A DNA stretch of 64,000 nt from Littorina saxatilis (Eukaryota; Mollusca; Gastropoda; Littorinimorpha; Littorinidae): positions 19,589,844 to 19,653,843 of the forward strand of contig NC_090247.1 in NCBI RefSeq assembly GCF_037325665.1, in the 5' to 3' direction. How positions within the stretch are numbered: the first letter of the stretch is position 1; the number at the start of each line of letters is the position of its first letter. Positions 47,617-61,400 of this stretch are shown in pieces. The position numbers and the translations under genes are program-made. The notes below the pieces were generated by a model. That model did no database searches, was not told the origin of the DNA, and saw nothing but the letters and a program-made list of their open reading frames with translations.

Positions 47617-49406
47617 ATTTTTATGTAATATCAGCTTGTGAAGGAAAGCCCAAAGGGCGCATGTATCATCGACTGCGGCCAATGGTTGATATTTACTTGT
47701 AGATGATCCACTTGTGCTTTGTATCATAGGAAAACAAGGTCAGTGAGACACCGAACGATACAATGTCCCAATATGACAGGCAGCCTCTCTCCCTTGCAGA
47801 CCAAACTATACGGCAGTCGACAGGAGTTGGAGAAAACGACAACATTTATCACCAGTGCTGGACTGATCATGTAACCTCTGCGAACGCCAAGAAGAAGAAG
47901 AAGAAGAAGACAGGCAGCCTCTACGCCCTACTGTATGTCAAACAACTGATACAAAACATCTCACATAATTAAATACAAAAAATGTGAAGGGTTTGCATGA
48001 TCCTTTACAATAAATAAGATCTTCTCAAACATGAAAACACTACAAACTAAGTCTACACTGGTAAACTCATACAAAACTGAAACCCCTTGTAGTTGAAGGC
48101 TCTTGGCAGAGTGTTTGAAGGTCAATTTCGAAACGTCAATTCTAACATTTGAGGCTGACAAGAAATAAATAAAAATACATCATTTGACCTGAAAACAGCT
48201 CTAGAAATAAAATGGAACATTCAACTGTGAGATTCTAGCAGCATATTAACATGAGAAAACGTTTCTTGACAAAATCCTCTCTCTCGAAAAGCTGTGTACA
48301 ATTTAAAGATATCAAAACTGCTCTTCAGTAGCTGCTCATTTTTTATTCTTCATGGGATATCAATATTCATTATGACTTAAATGCTGCACAATAAAGACTC
48401 TCAAAACACATTTATCTCTGTCAAATCCCGTAGACAGAACAAGCAGTTTTAAACACCCAAGAAATGTTTATAACACAGACACTGAAACGTGTCAGAGCAC
48501 AAAACAAACACACAAACAAGCACATAGCAACATTTATTGCATGGTTGAATGATTTTCGCGTTGGAAGAAGCTTGAAAGACAGAGGACACACAAAGTCATT
48601 GCAGTATATATACACATGGGCAATTAGCACAGAAAACATAACACATATTCAAAATCATCAATGCACAACTAATAGGTGCATGCATAATTTTTGTTTCAAG
48701 AGAAAAAACCCACTGATTTTGACAAGATTGGCAAGAAGCTACAGTAATCAACTCCTGAACATGTCTTTGCCACAATGGACATTTTCATCCCTTCTCTGCT
48801 TGCTGAGGATCCCAATCCTATCAAAAAAGAATCTTCAACTTCACAAACCTGGAACAAAGTTAAACATGTTTCCACAAAAGAACCCATGAAAACAAAAATA
48901 GAAAGAAAAGAACAAACGAAAAAAGAACAGAGTGCTCTCCGTCCGTAACTCAGAAAATTCCTCTTATTATAGTTTTCTGAAGAACTCAGCATGGTTAACA
49001 TTTACACCCAGTGGACTGATCTAAATCCAATTCTACTTACAGATCACTATGTAAATTATAGCCAACTCGAGATGAATTCTCAATGTTGTGTAATAAAATA
49101 TTCTCTGTTCTGTACTTTACTGAGCTTGGTGCTAAGACTGTTTGAGTCACTTATGCCCCTTACATGCTACAGTGCTAGAATGGTCATATCAATGACCATA
49201 TCAAACTCAGACAAATATCGTATCCTTGGAAAGATATAAGAAAAAAAACCAAAAAACTAAACAAAAACACAGCACATAAATGAACCGAAACAAATAGAAA
49301 AAAATAAATGAAGCGTCATATTCAATACTGTTGACAAAGAATCTTTGCTATCATTCCTTCACTTTCACTCTGAAACTTGCGCTCCTTTAAGCATCTCGCA
49401 ATGCAT
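47617..49406 (-). other. Downstream flank / possible 3' UTR of LDLRAP1
   Basis: No coding sequence. (AAG)n at 47888-47909 follows CGAACGCC, as in GAA-tailed SINEs. TTTATT near 48342 reads AATAAA on the minus strand and is a possible polyadenylation signal, unproven. Confidence 0.35.
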
Positions 49407-52400
49407 TCATAAACTAAGTAGATCCTCGATGGATTTTTGTCGAGAGAATTCCTCGAAGCAGCGTTGACCGTCCATGTACTGCTGAACACCGTCGTCGACA
49501 TCTTCCTGTCGCAGGTCAGTGCTGAATGATGGGATACGCCCTCTACCTCGCGTCTCGGCTAGCCTGAAACATTTCACAGCGTATTTTGCAACTGGCAAGT
49601 AAGATAACTCCTGACATGCACTCTTGCATGCAGGAAGAATGAAACATGAATCTTTTAATTACCATACCTTACCTTCTGTTCTTCAAGCATTAGGTAACTT
49701 ATTTCTAGTGATGTGCTACCTTGTATTCTGCACACATCTTTCCAATACTTTGATTGATACATGTTCTATAAAGATGCCCTACCTGTGAAATGATGATTAT
49801 GTATTTTTTAATTTGACTTTACATTTAAGATTGTTAAAAGTCTCAACTGAATGAGAGAACAGAATTTGTAGTAAATGACTGATGACTAAAAAAAGAAACA
49901 CAAGCACCCACAAAGCTTAAAAACATTCCCTGAAACACTTACTTTGAAAACGAATCTTCAAGATTTTCATCATCTTCATCTTGAATCTGAAAAAAGATAA
50001 TTAACAAGGTAAACAAAATTCCAACATATTTGCTGCAGATTCAAATAAAACTGGATTTAATAGAAGAAAATGAAACAACTTTTTACCATGATAAAAATGT
50101 GTTCAGTAGCATGCCAGCTCTTTAAAATGGAACTTCTTATTCTTCTGCCTTCATGGGCTGAAACTCTGTATGACAGTTTTTACCCCACCATTTAGGCAGC
50201 CATACGCCGCTTTCGGGGGAAGTATGCTGGGTATTTTTGTGTTTCTATAACCCACAAAACTCTAACATGGATTACTTTTCCGTGCACACCTGGTCTTGTG
50301 CTTGCGTGTCAACATGAAGGGGGATAAGGCACTAGCAGGTCTGCACATAAGTTGACCTGGGAGATCGGAAAAATGTCCACCTTGAACCCACCAGGTAGGC
50401 CGGGACTCTTTCTTTCTTTCTTTATTTGGTGTTTAACGTCGTTTTTAACCATTCAAGGTTATATCGCGACGGGGAAAGGGGGGAGATGGGATAGGGGAAA
50501 GGGGGGAGATGGGATAGAGCCACTTGTTAATTGTTTCTTGTTCACAAAAGCACTAATCAAAAAATTGCTCCAGGGGCTTGCAACGTAGGACAATATATGA
50601 CCTTACTGGGAGAATGCAAGTTTCCAGTACAAAGGACTTAACATTTCTTACATACTGCTTGACTAAAATCTTTACAAACATTGACTATATTCTATACAAG
50701 AAACACTTAACACGGGTAAACGAAGAAACAGAACCGTTAGTCGCCTCTTACGACATGCTGGGTAGCATCGGGTAAATTCTTTCTCGTCCCAACCAATATG
50801 GGACTCCCCCTAACCCGCAGGGGGTGGCCGGGACTCAAACCCACAACCTTCAGGGAGGCCAATGTCTTATCCACAAGGCCTCTAAAATGGAACAACTTTT
50901 TACTGCGACAAACATGTGGCCAGAAGCAAAGTAATAATAATAATAATGCAAACTTTTATAGCGCTATTCTAGAAAAATGTCTACTCTTAGCGCTTTACAA
51001 TACATACATCGACCAAGCATACTATACACGCACAGGCAAAGAAACCGACCAAACATAACCAACAAACTATACATGCACAGGCAAAGAAAACGACCAAACA
51101 TACAATACACGCACAGGCAAAGATAACGACCAAACATAAGCAAACATACTATGACCAAACATAACCAACATACTATACGCGCGCAGGCAAAGAGAACAAT
51201 CAGCACATGTAATAATTACTGACAACTAATAATGCAGGCATACAGTGACAGTCCAATACACAGCCTGAGCACAAGAACCACAGTAGGCTTCTATATAAGA
51301 ACGTGTCAACAGTACTATTTACACACACACAAACAGTGCTGACACAAATCACTTGCGCTGAAAGAGGTGTGTTTTGAGATTTGTCTTGAATGTAGTGAGA
51401 GAATCTGTGTGTCTGAGAGGCAGAGGTAATCTATTCCAGGTCACAGGGGCCTGATAGGCGAAGGACCTCTCGCCAAAGTCCTCAACATCTATCACACTCG
51501 ACTACTGTGGACACATTGAAAACGGACAGGAAGAATATGATGTGAAAAGAAAAACTTAAAGATTTCAAGAACTGTTCAAACACAACATGTCAACATGCAG
51601 GCATTGAACTCACCATTTTGTTGTCGCGATGCTCACCGTTTCCCACTCTGATCTCTGTGGGTTTGTAATCTGGGGAAGAAGAAAACAAGTCATGAGGCAT
51701 ATATCAACAAGTTTACACTCATGTTCTGATGGTTGAATCTGTAACTGAAAGGTCTGTTCTTGGCATGTGTGCTGGTATCTGCAGACCTGTTTACCTAATT
51801 GGAACAGTTGGTGTATTTTCCAGAGACTTAGTGTATTTTCAAAATATTGAGTGTATTTTCTTATCAGGTAGAGGTGCTTCTTAATCATGTGACAAAATAT
51901 AGACCAATCGTAAGCGCTAACCGAAGCAAACCGGATTTTATCCATGGCCAATCGTGTACACAACCCACATTCAGTTTAGAGACGCAATAAATAAAAAAAC
52001 CGTTTATTTTTTTAATTGTCGTACTTTCTTATCAACCAGCGTATTTATTGTATGCTTGGAAACTTGGGGTACAAAATACTGCGAAATCGAATGAGTAAAC
52101 AGGTCTGTATAGATCTGTGTTCTGGCAAGGGCTAGTTATAACATGTTGCCAAATCTGATTATTCTGACATACACATTGTTAGTGGTAGACTTTTCCCACT
52201 CTTGTCTCTACTTTCAATCAGAAATCAAATAGGCCCCCCCACACCAACCCCTACCCCTACCCATAACAACCCCTACCCATAACAATCAGTACGTTCAAAT
52301 GAGAATCTAAATGACTGGCGGCTGGCTAGCCCCCCAGATGCTGTAGAAATTTAGCATATTTTGGGTCCCTCCTTGAGAAGACGTACATTTGCCGGGTACG

Positions 52401-55400
52401 GGGTGCTTCCGACCTCAGGAATGCACATGCCCCTCTATATCAAGCCCAGCTTAATCCCCTTATAATATTACCTGCAAACGAGTCTTGGAAAGGTGAGGAT
52501 GATGGGGGAGGTATGGAGATGATGGGTCGGTGTGAGACAGGTAGGGCTGGCGTCTGCATCAGGTTTGTTGTTGAGTGCGTAGTCTGGTTGCTGGGCAGCT
52601 GTGACGAAATCTGGTGTTGCTGCTGTAGTATAAAATAAAAAGTCATATTAAATTCATGGATAAACAAGTATGTAAAAGACAACCCCAAGATGAAAGCTAG
52701 ACTCTGAAATGGATTTGGAATAAAAAACAACAAACAATTATGATAAAAATCAAACTGTACACGCACAACCTGGTATAGATTATACACTTCCAACTGCATG
52801 GATATAGTGGGTGTTTTAGCCAACATTCATGTGAACTAACCTTGTTGATGAAAATGTTTCCGTTCATTTATGGGAACAAAAAAAATTGACCTACCTGTAT
52901 TATGTTGCCTTTGTCTTTACCCCGTAGCGATTTCTTGTTCTGCTGGTCGCGCCACCTGTCCTGCGCCACGTTGAATGCCTGCCACACTGTCAAGGTCACT
53001 GCCTGCGCCTGGACAACAACATTCACGTTTCACTAAAGCCCGCTATTAATTACAGCTCAACCAAGCCGAACTAGGTTCAGCGAACTTTGCACTATGTCAT
53101 CAAATCAGGGGATTCCCCTATTTTTGGGATGCAGCTGCAACATTCGAGGTTCGCCGATTCACTCCTGCAAACCTTGCAGCGCGTCACTGTAACCTTAGGC
53201 GAACTGCCTTTTCATTGGTTCAATATTTTTGTTTGTTTGTTTATTTGTTGCTTAACGTCCAGCCGACTACGCAGAGCCATATCAGGACGAGGAAGGGGGG
53301 GATGAAGGGGGCCACTTGTCAAGCGATTCCTGTTTACAAATGCACTAACCCATTACTTGTGTCCCAGCAGGCTTTAGTAAAACTAAATTAATACCTACTG
53401 GAAGATTACCAGTTTCCAGTATGTTAAAATAGGCTTAACCTATCTACTGCTGGACTTACATCAGAACACTAACAGATTAAACTATACATGAATCGCGAGA
53501 CAAGCGGCAAGAGAAGAGATTTTTGGAAAAAATACAGGTGAATGAGCAAGAAGGCAGAAAAAAGAAAAGAATTCATGAAGAAAAAGAAAGCATGACAGGA
53601 AAGAGGAACCAAAAATCTACCTAACAGCAAACTAGAAAGCTCCTGCGGTTCCAAAAACAGGAGGGGCCTTTAATTTCATAACCGCAGTGCCCCACTGCGG
53701 GAGGTTCAATATTTGTGTATCTTCATCCTTGAAGAGTGACAATAATGGCAGCTATAATGCTATGAGTCTTCTCACGTGATATTTCTTGATCATGTGACCG
53801 GTGTCACCGAAACATTTGTCGCTAGTTAGTACACCGAACAAGGCACGGTGTAACATTCGCCGAACCCAGTTCGCTTGATTCGGCTGTGGTTAGCAGCAGG
53901 CTTTACAGTAGAACCTACTTTTTAAGACCCCCCAATTTAAGATTTCCTTATTTTTAAGACCTCGATGTTTCAATTTCTATTCATAACCTCTGTAAATTTA
54001 CCTCTGTTTTAAGAAGACTCCCTCCTTATCAAGACCTGATTTCCTAAGATAAAAGAGAGGTGCCACTGTAAAAAAAAAAACTGATAACGTAGGGCGCGTA
54101 ATATAAGCGTTCGCTTGAGTTCGTGTCCCGATTGTTTATCATTGTATTGTTGTACCATGTTTGATTTAATAAAACATTGTCTAAACCAACATCAGGTCTC
54201 AAAATGGAGGGAGTCTTAAAAATGGAGGTACATTTACAGACACTATAAACAGAAAATCTTAAAACCTGTGGTTTTAAACTGGCGAGTACCTGGCCAGAGA
54301 GGACAACCCCCATCACAAAACTTTGGGCAACTGTGGAAGACCTGCACCGTACCTGCGAGTTCATACGATCAGCAGGTCTAACATTATGAGGGACACAACC
54401 GTCGAACGCTGAAGAAGAAGAAACTGGAGTATGTCTGAACACAGGGTTTCTTAAAATGGGGTCCACACTGTAGCTTACCGTACTTTCCGGGTGACAAGGC
54501 GCTTCGTTATACAAGACGCACCCCCTTCTTTTTAAAAAAAATTGTAATCCAGTCACCCATTAGACGCAGGGGGCCGAGTTTTTGCCATGAGAGGTGGTTC
54601 CCCTGTCATATCTGAGAGAGGAAACACTTCCTGCACCGGGGTCAGTGACCGACTTTAACTGAGTGAAAATATGTGTGCTCTGTGTGTGCGGCCAGATCAA
54701 AGGCATTGTGATAGCTGGGTGGCCTTGTTTATGGACACGACCTTCTTCCCAGGGGTCAATGACCCAGTTTTTGCCATGAGAGGTGGTTCCCCTGTCATAT
54801 CTGAGAGAGGAAACACTTCCTGCACTGGGGTCTGTGATCAGTTTAACAGAGTGGAAATCTGTGTGTACGCCAGATCAAAGGCAGGGCAGTACCTAGTAGC
54901 TGAAATATGCATTATCACAAGTTGTTTGACTGGTACTCAAGCGGTCTCTTTGATTTTTTTCGTATTTCATACACGGATTAGGCGCTTCGTTATACAAGAC
55001 GCAGGGGTCGAACTCGAGGAAAAAAGTCGCGCCTTATGACCCGGAAAGTACGGTACATGCTGATTTACAGTTATACAAAACTTATGAAACCTGAGTCTGT
55101 AACTTACTGATCAAGAAATGACCAAATGTATGATTGAATGAAATAATTAATTCAGACTCAATGTAAAATTCAAGGAACAAACAGCATGTGAGTAGTGCGA
55201 CTTGGAACATACATGCACATGGACGTACATAGGGTGTATACACAGACTCTGGCTCTCTTTCCTTTTCCCCTTTGTTTCACAATACAATAGTCAGTAACAT
55301 CATCAACTGTCAAACGACACTAACAAAACTTACAATTTTGGTTTTGGCGCAGAGAAAGGCGTGACACTGCATGGTTTCATTGATGGTGTTGCGAGCGATG

Positions 55401-58400
55401 AAGGCAAACACCTTGTCGTGCGTCTTGTCAGCAGTGCAAAATGAAATCCTGAAAAAAAGATCCCAAATCAATATCTGTTTAATACACAGACGCATATTCA
55501 AACTCATAATTACACACACCAAAAAATCACAAGTACACAAACACACACGTGTATACGGTTCACAGACACACACATAAAAATTCTCCCCAGTGCATTGCTG
55601 GTCCCAGGCAAAACTACAATCAGTGTTAACTCTGATTCCTCTAATTATGAAGTATGTATCACTGCCTATGATGTGCATTTGTCAGGGCTTCGTGTGTTGG
55701 GTTTTGTTAAAACACACACACACTTTCTTTCTCTCTGTCCCTTCTCAAAGTCACACACACACTTTCTTTCTCTCTGTCCCTTCTCAAAGTCACACACACA
55801 CAAAGACCCACCTGTAGATGGATGTGTCGTAGAGCTGTTGGTTAGTGGTGATGTCCACCATCTGAATTCCCTTGCAACAAACTTTCAGCGCAACCTTCTG
55901 CAGCTTCTTACCTTCTGATTTGGCCTGCGAACAGAACAACAATTTAAAGAACTCATTACACACACAAAAATGTATACACAGACAGACACACATTTCACTA
56001 TACCCACAATTACCAGCATGCACACATACAGGTCTAACTCTCTACACTATTTACAGAAAATACAGTGGAACCCCCCTTTTAAGACCCCCAAAAAGCTGAC
56101 AAAATCAGGTCTTAAAAAAAGGAGGGAGTCTTAAAATGAGGCAAAATTACAGTCGTTATTGACAGAAAGTCTAAACAAGTCGCGTAAGGCGAAATTACTA
56201 CATTTAGTCAAGCTGTCGAACTCACGGAATAAAACTGAACGCACTGTATTTTTTTCACCAAGACAGTACAGCTTCGTCGATCCCCTTTTTTAGATTCAGA
56301 ATATGATGAAGAATGCGATGCAATCAATTTTAAATCTGTTTGCGAAAAATCGATTTTAATGACAACTTTAATGAGCAAACTCATTAATTAAATTTTAAGC
56401 CTCCAAGCTGAAATGCAATACCAAAGTCCGGGCTTCGTCGAAGATTACTTGACCAAAATTTCAACCAATTTGATTGAGAAATGAGAGCGTGACAGTGCCG
56501 CCTCAACTTTCACGAAAAGCCGGATATGACGTCATCAAAGACATTTATCAAAAACATGAAAAAAACGTCTGGAGATACCATACTCAGGATCTCTCATGTC
56601 AAGTTTCATGAAGATCGGTCCAGTAGTTTAGTCTGAATCGCTCTACACACACACACACACAGACAGACACACACACACACACGCACATACACCATGACCC
56701 TCGTCTTGATTCCCCCCTCTATGTTAAAACATTTAGTCAAAACTTGACTAAATGTAAAAAACAAGGTCTTAAAATGAGGCAAAATTACAGTCGTTATTGA
56801 CAGAAAGTCTAAAAAAACAAGGTCTTAAAATGAGGCAAAATTACAGTCGTTATTGACAGAAAGTCTAAAAAAAACAAGGTCTTAAAATGATGCAAAATTA
56901 CAGTCGTTATTGACAGAAAGTCTAAAAAAACAAGGTCTTAAAATGAGGCAAAATTACAGTCGTTATTGACAGAAAGTCTAAAAAAACAAGGTCTTAAAAT
57001 GAGGCAAAATTACAGTCGTTATTGACAGAAAGTCTAAAAAAACAAGGTCTTAAAAGGTGGAAAGTCTTCAAATTTGGGGGGTCTTAAAAGGGGGGTTCCA
57101 CTGTATCACATTCAGTGCTCACCATTGCAACAATTCTCTGCACAGCCTTTGCACTTGCCCCATCACCATAGCTTTCATCATCATCCACCTCCTCTACGAG
57201 GGTAAATCCCAGGTACTTGAGGTAAAACACCACACCGTCGTCTTCCGCCACTGGTTGCTTGTTCTCCGCCCAGCCTTCACCTAATTCTGCTCACAGAAAA
57301 GATAAAATGGTCAGACGAAGTTGGTTAACTGAGCATGAATGTGGTGGAGAATGTGTACAGAGGGGCGTGCAGGTTGTTTGAATACAACAGAGGAAAGCAT
57401 AATGGCGAAACTGTGCTCAAGTCTATAGAAACGGCTAATATTAAAGCCACACACAGCTTCACGTAAACCATCAGTTTCTGGTCACAGGCTTTTACACACA
57501 GTAAAAACACTTCGTTTAAGCACTAACCGCTTGAGAACATCCTAGGTGCCCTCGGTAAAGAGCGAGCATTTTTCAAAGAATTTATTCTTGCGTGGCCAGC
57601 CAGATTGTCTAATACCACAATCGGACGCCTTGTTTTGGTGCTAGTACTAACTTTTAAAAGCTCAATAATAAATCGACAGCTTGTAACACAAACATTCTTA
57701 AATCATAAAAGATTTATTTTTTCATAAAGACAAGATCAGTACAAAGTCAAAGTTTTGAAAGTTTTAAAAAGGGGAGCCTGGAAGCTGGTCACGCAAGGTT
57801 GTGTTTCCACAAGCAGACAAATTTTCTGCATATCACTTGCTTCTTTGAAGCAAACCGCCAATGATAAGTTCGTGTGACTCGCAGTCGTTTGTTGCATTTT
57901 AGATTCAGAGCTACACAATTACATGCTATTGCAGATATAGCGAGTCACATTGAAATCAAAAACTGACGACGAAATTGTGAAAAAAAAGGAAAGTGTGTGA
58001 CACAGATTCACGATGGCTCAGAGTCAGAGGTAAAATAAACCACGAAATCTTGTGTGTGGTTTATGCAAGCTAAATAGCCATTAAAACAAACTGTGTCATT
58101 GAATGCTGTTAAATGCTATTGCAAGTGAAGTGTGTTCCATCAAGTTAGAATGGCTTTTTTTCGTGAGAAGATTTAAATTGTTGAGGCAGACTGGGCCTTT
58201 AAGTTTAACAATAACAACGGCCATTCTTGAAATAATCGGTTTGGGCCATTTGATCCCTTTACAGTTTACCCTACATTATTTTGATTGACGTTTTACCCTG
58301 AGAAGCAAAGTTTTCTTAATTTAAATGAGTACATCGAGGGAGAAAAAAAAAGACATGCGTGAAATATTGACACTTTCACAGAGCAGGACAAGTCTCCAGG

Positions 58401-61400
58401 CTGTCAAATTCCGACAATAGTTTCACTTATTATTATTAGTAGTAGTAGTAATAGTAGTAGTAGTGGTTAGGGACTGGATTGGTATCCATAAGCCTCACGG
58501 CTTTTTTCACGTCCCATCTCATTATCAAATTTGATTGCAGGTCAATCATATTAACATGCTCAAAGTCGTATTTACTCAATATCAATTATCGTACAAATAA
58601 AGTGACTCAGTCATAAGTGTTTGTATGTCCAGCAGATTGTTGAAAGTGTCAATAGTTTGTGCATTTTTAACAACATCAGACAGTGTGTTCCATGATGGTG
58701 CAACTCTGTTAGAAAAGGAATGTTTTCGGATATTAGTTTGACTAAATTCGATAAAGATTTGTCCGTATTTTTCCTCGTTACATCAGTGGTAGACTTCTTG
58801 AAAAAAGACTCAACTTTGACATTATCAATACCCTGAAAGATTTTATAGGTCTGTATCAGGTCGCCTCTGAGTCTTCTTGATTTAAGGGTCGGGAGATTGA
58901 GTACCCGTAGACTTTCAACATATGTTATGTTTTTCAAGGCCTTAACCAGTTTTGTCGCTCTCCTTTGCACCCTTTCAAGGGCGGCTAATTGACGCTTTAG
59001 ATACAGATGCCAGATAACGTTGGCATATTCTAAATGTGGTCTAACCAATGCTTTATACAATTTTGTAAATGTGTCATTGTCAAGATAGGAAAATGTTTTC
59101 TTTATTATGCCAAGCACTTTATTCGCTTTATTTATTATGTTTTGAATATGTTTGTCAAAACTCAGGTGATCGTCAAATGTTAAACCCAAATCTTTCTCCT
59201 CCTCGCACCTCATAACTGTTTTCAATTCATCATTCACCATCATTGAATCATCATGTCTCGGATTATTTTTGCCCATATGCAGGACTTTACACTTCGATAC
59301 GTTAAAATATAAGTTCCATTTATCTGACCATTTCTGGAGATTATCAATGACAATGTCATTTTGTATTGTTTGGTATCGCTGGGGTACATCATACAATTTG
59401 GTGTCATCTGCAAATACTTTGCAGGTACTTTGTACTATATCCGGTAGGTCATTAATAAAGATTGTAAACAATACAGGCCACAGAATACTTCCCTGAGGAT
59501 GCCACTTAAAACATCTGTACTATCAGAATGCACATTACCCACTCTGACTCTCTGTTTTCTGTTACATGTAGTTAGAAAATCTCAAATCCATCGCACGACA
59601 TTTCCAGTTATTCCATAATATTCCAGCTTAACTAAGAGTCTTTCTTGTGGCACTGAGTCGAAGGCTTTCTTAAAATCAAAATACACAATGTCAATACAAT
59701 TTTTGTCATCTAAGATCCTTGTCAAATCTTCCATTACCGTATTTGACAGATTACAAGACGCACCGTTTTATAAGCCGCACCCCTGACTTTTAACAACAAA
59801 ATTGGGACGAGCCACGTATAGGCCGCGTCACTATATTAGTCGCCGTCGAAAAAAATATAATCAGATCGTGTCAATCAATCAAAACAACCAGGCAAACGAA
59901 AGTACGGTATTTGGCGAAATCGGCTCCGAGAATAAACAAGTGAAACAAAGAAGAAAAGTGAAAAAGTTTGAAGAAAAATATCACACACACAATTTTGTAA
60001 CCAACACACACATGTAGTCCCGCCCGGAATAAGCTTTTTTGGGATGATTTACGACTTTTGCGCACATTTCGAGCAGACAAAAACACAACATGGCGGCTCT
60101 CGCTCCTCCAACTATCGCGAGACACAAAAAACCAAAATCTACGTGCGCGAGATCCTGATACATCCGGTGTTTCTCTGTACGCTATCTTGTCACGACGACT
60201 TGTTGACAAACGAAGATTCGCGAAAGAAAGAGAAAAGCGCCGAGTCTTGAGTAGAGAGCTAATAAAGTACCGGTAATCGCTAATTGAGCGAAATGAAAAT
60301 CCGCGGCGACTTCCATTAGGTGAATGCTATTCAAGTTTAGGTAACGTTTTAGCCGCATCTTTTTATAAGCTGCAATGCGATTTTTTTGAAAAAAAAAGCC
60401 GCGGCTTGTAGTCTGTCAAATACGGTACTTCCAATAATTGGGTAACACAAGACCTCTTTTGACGGAAACCGTGCTGACAATTTGAATATAAATTATTAAC
60501 AGTCATATGATCCACAATAATGTCTCTCACTATGGCTTCAAGGACCTTACAAATACAAAGTGGATTCACAGCGCGCGGCGTGTTGTGCAGCATTGCGATT
60601 TACAGCGCGCGGCGCTACGATTCACGACGACCGATGTATTTTGCTGTTACATTTCCTTCACAATCGCAAAGTTTACAACAGCTACATCTATCTGATTTAT
60701 TTGAGAAATAAAACTGTCAATAAAACGAAAAACAGAGCTCCATTCTCTCTCTCACTCTTTAAAGTCTTTTAACTGAGTTCACCATATATCGCTGCGCCGA
60801 TGTAAAAACGTGCCTAAGTTCCGGCCTTGAATACTTGGCAGTCATATCACTACATGTCTTTGCAATGGCTTCTACTATATGGAAAGGAGCTGAGTTTTTA
60901 AACTGGGATGACGTTTTTAAACAAGTATCCGAGTACATTGCCGCGGAACTGTTAATCGGTGTCACACGTACCAGTTAACACTTCAGCAGCCATTTTGGAA
61001 TTCGCGCATGCGCAGATCGTTTTTCTGGTTGATTTGAACGCATGCGCAAATTGCTTTTTCGAGTGTTTTGGTTTGCTTCTTTGTTCCTGGTGTATAGATT
61101 CACTTGAGATAATATAATAGAGGTAGGTGCAATCAATTGGTTTTCAAAATGTTGCTGATAATCATACATGTACAACAAGAAGGGCAAAGCCCATACGACT
61201 CACATGCTTTACACATTTTTCCTACCAAAATACATGTGACCTTGACCCAAGGTCAAGGTCATGCAACACAAAGCTGTTAATTCAAGACATAGGAAGTACA
61301 ATGGTGCTTATTGGCTCTTTCTACCATGAGATATGGTCACTTTTAGTGGTTCACTACCTTATTTTGGTCACATTTCATTAGGGTCAAAGTGACCTTGACC

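Noticed and set aside
48464-48889. 141-codon plus-strand open frame downstream of LDLRAP1
   Set aside because: AT-rich composition with no domain; it lies antisense in the probable 3' flank of LDLRAP1.
55310-55678. 122-codon minus-strand open frame as a separate gene
   Set aside because: Its conserved part is LDLRAP1 exon 4 (55448-55334); the rest is intron read-through.
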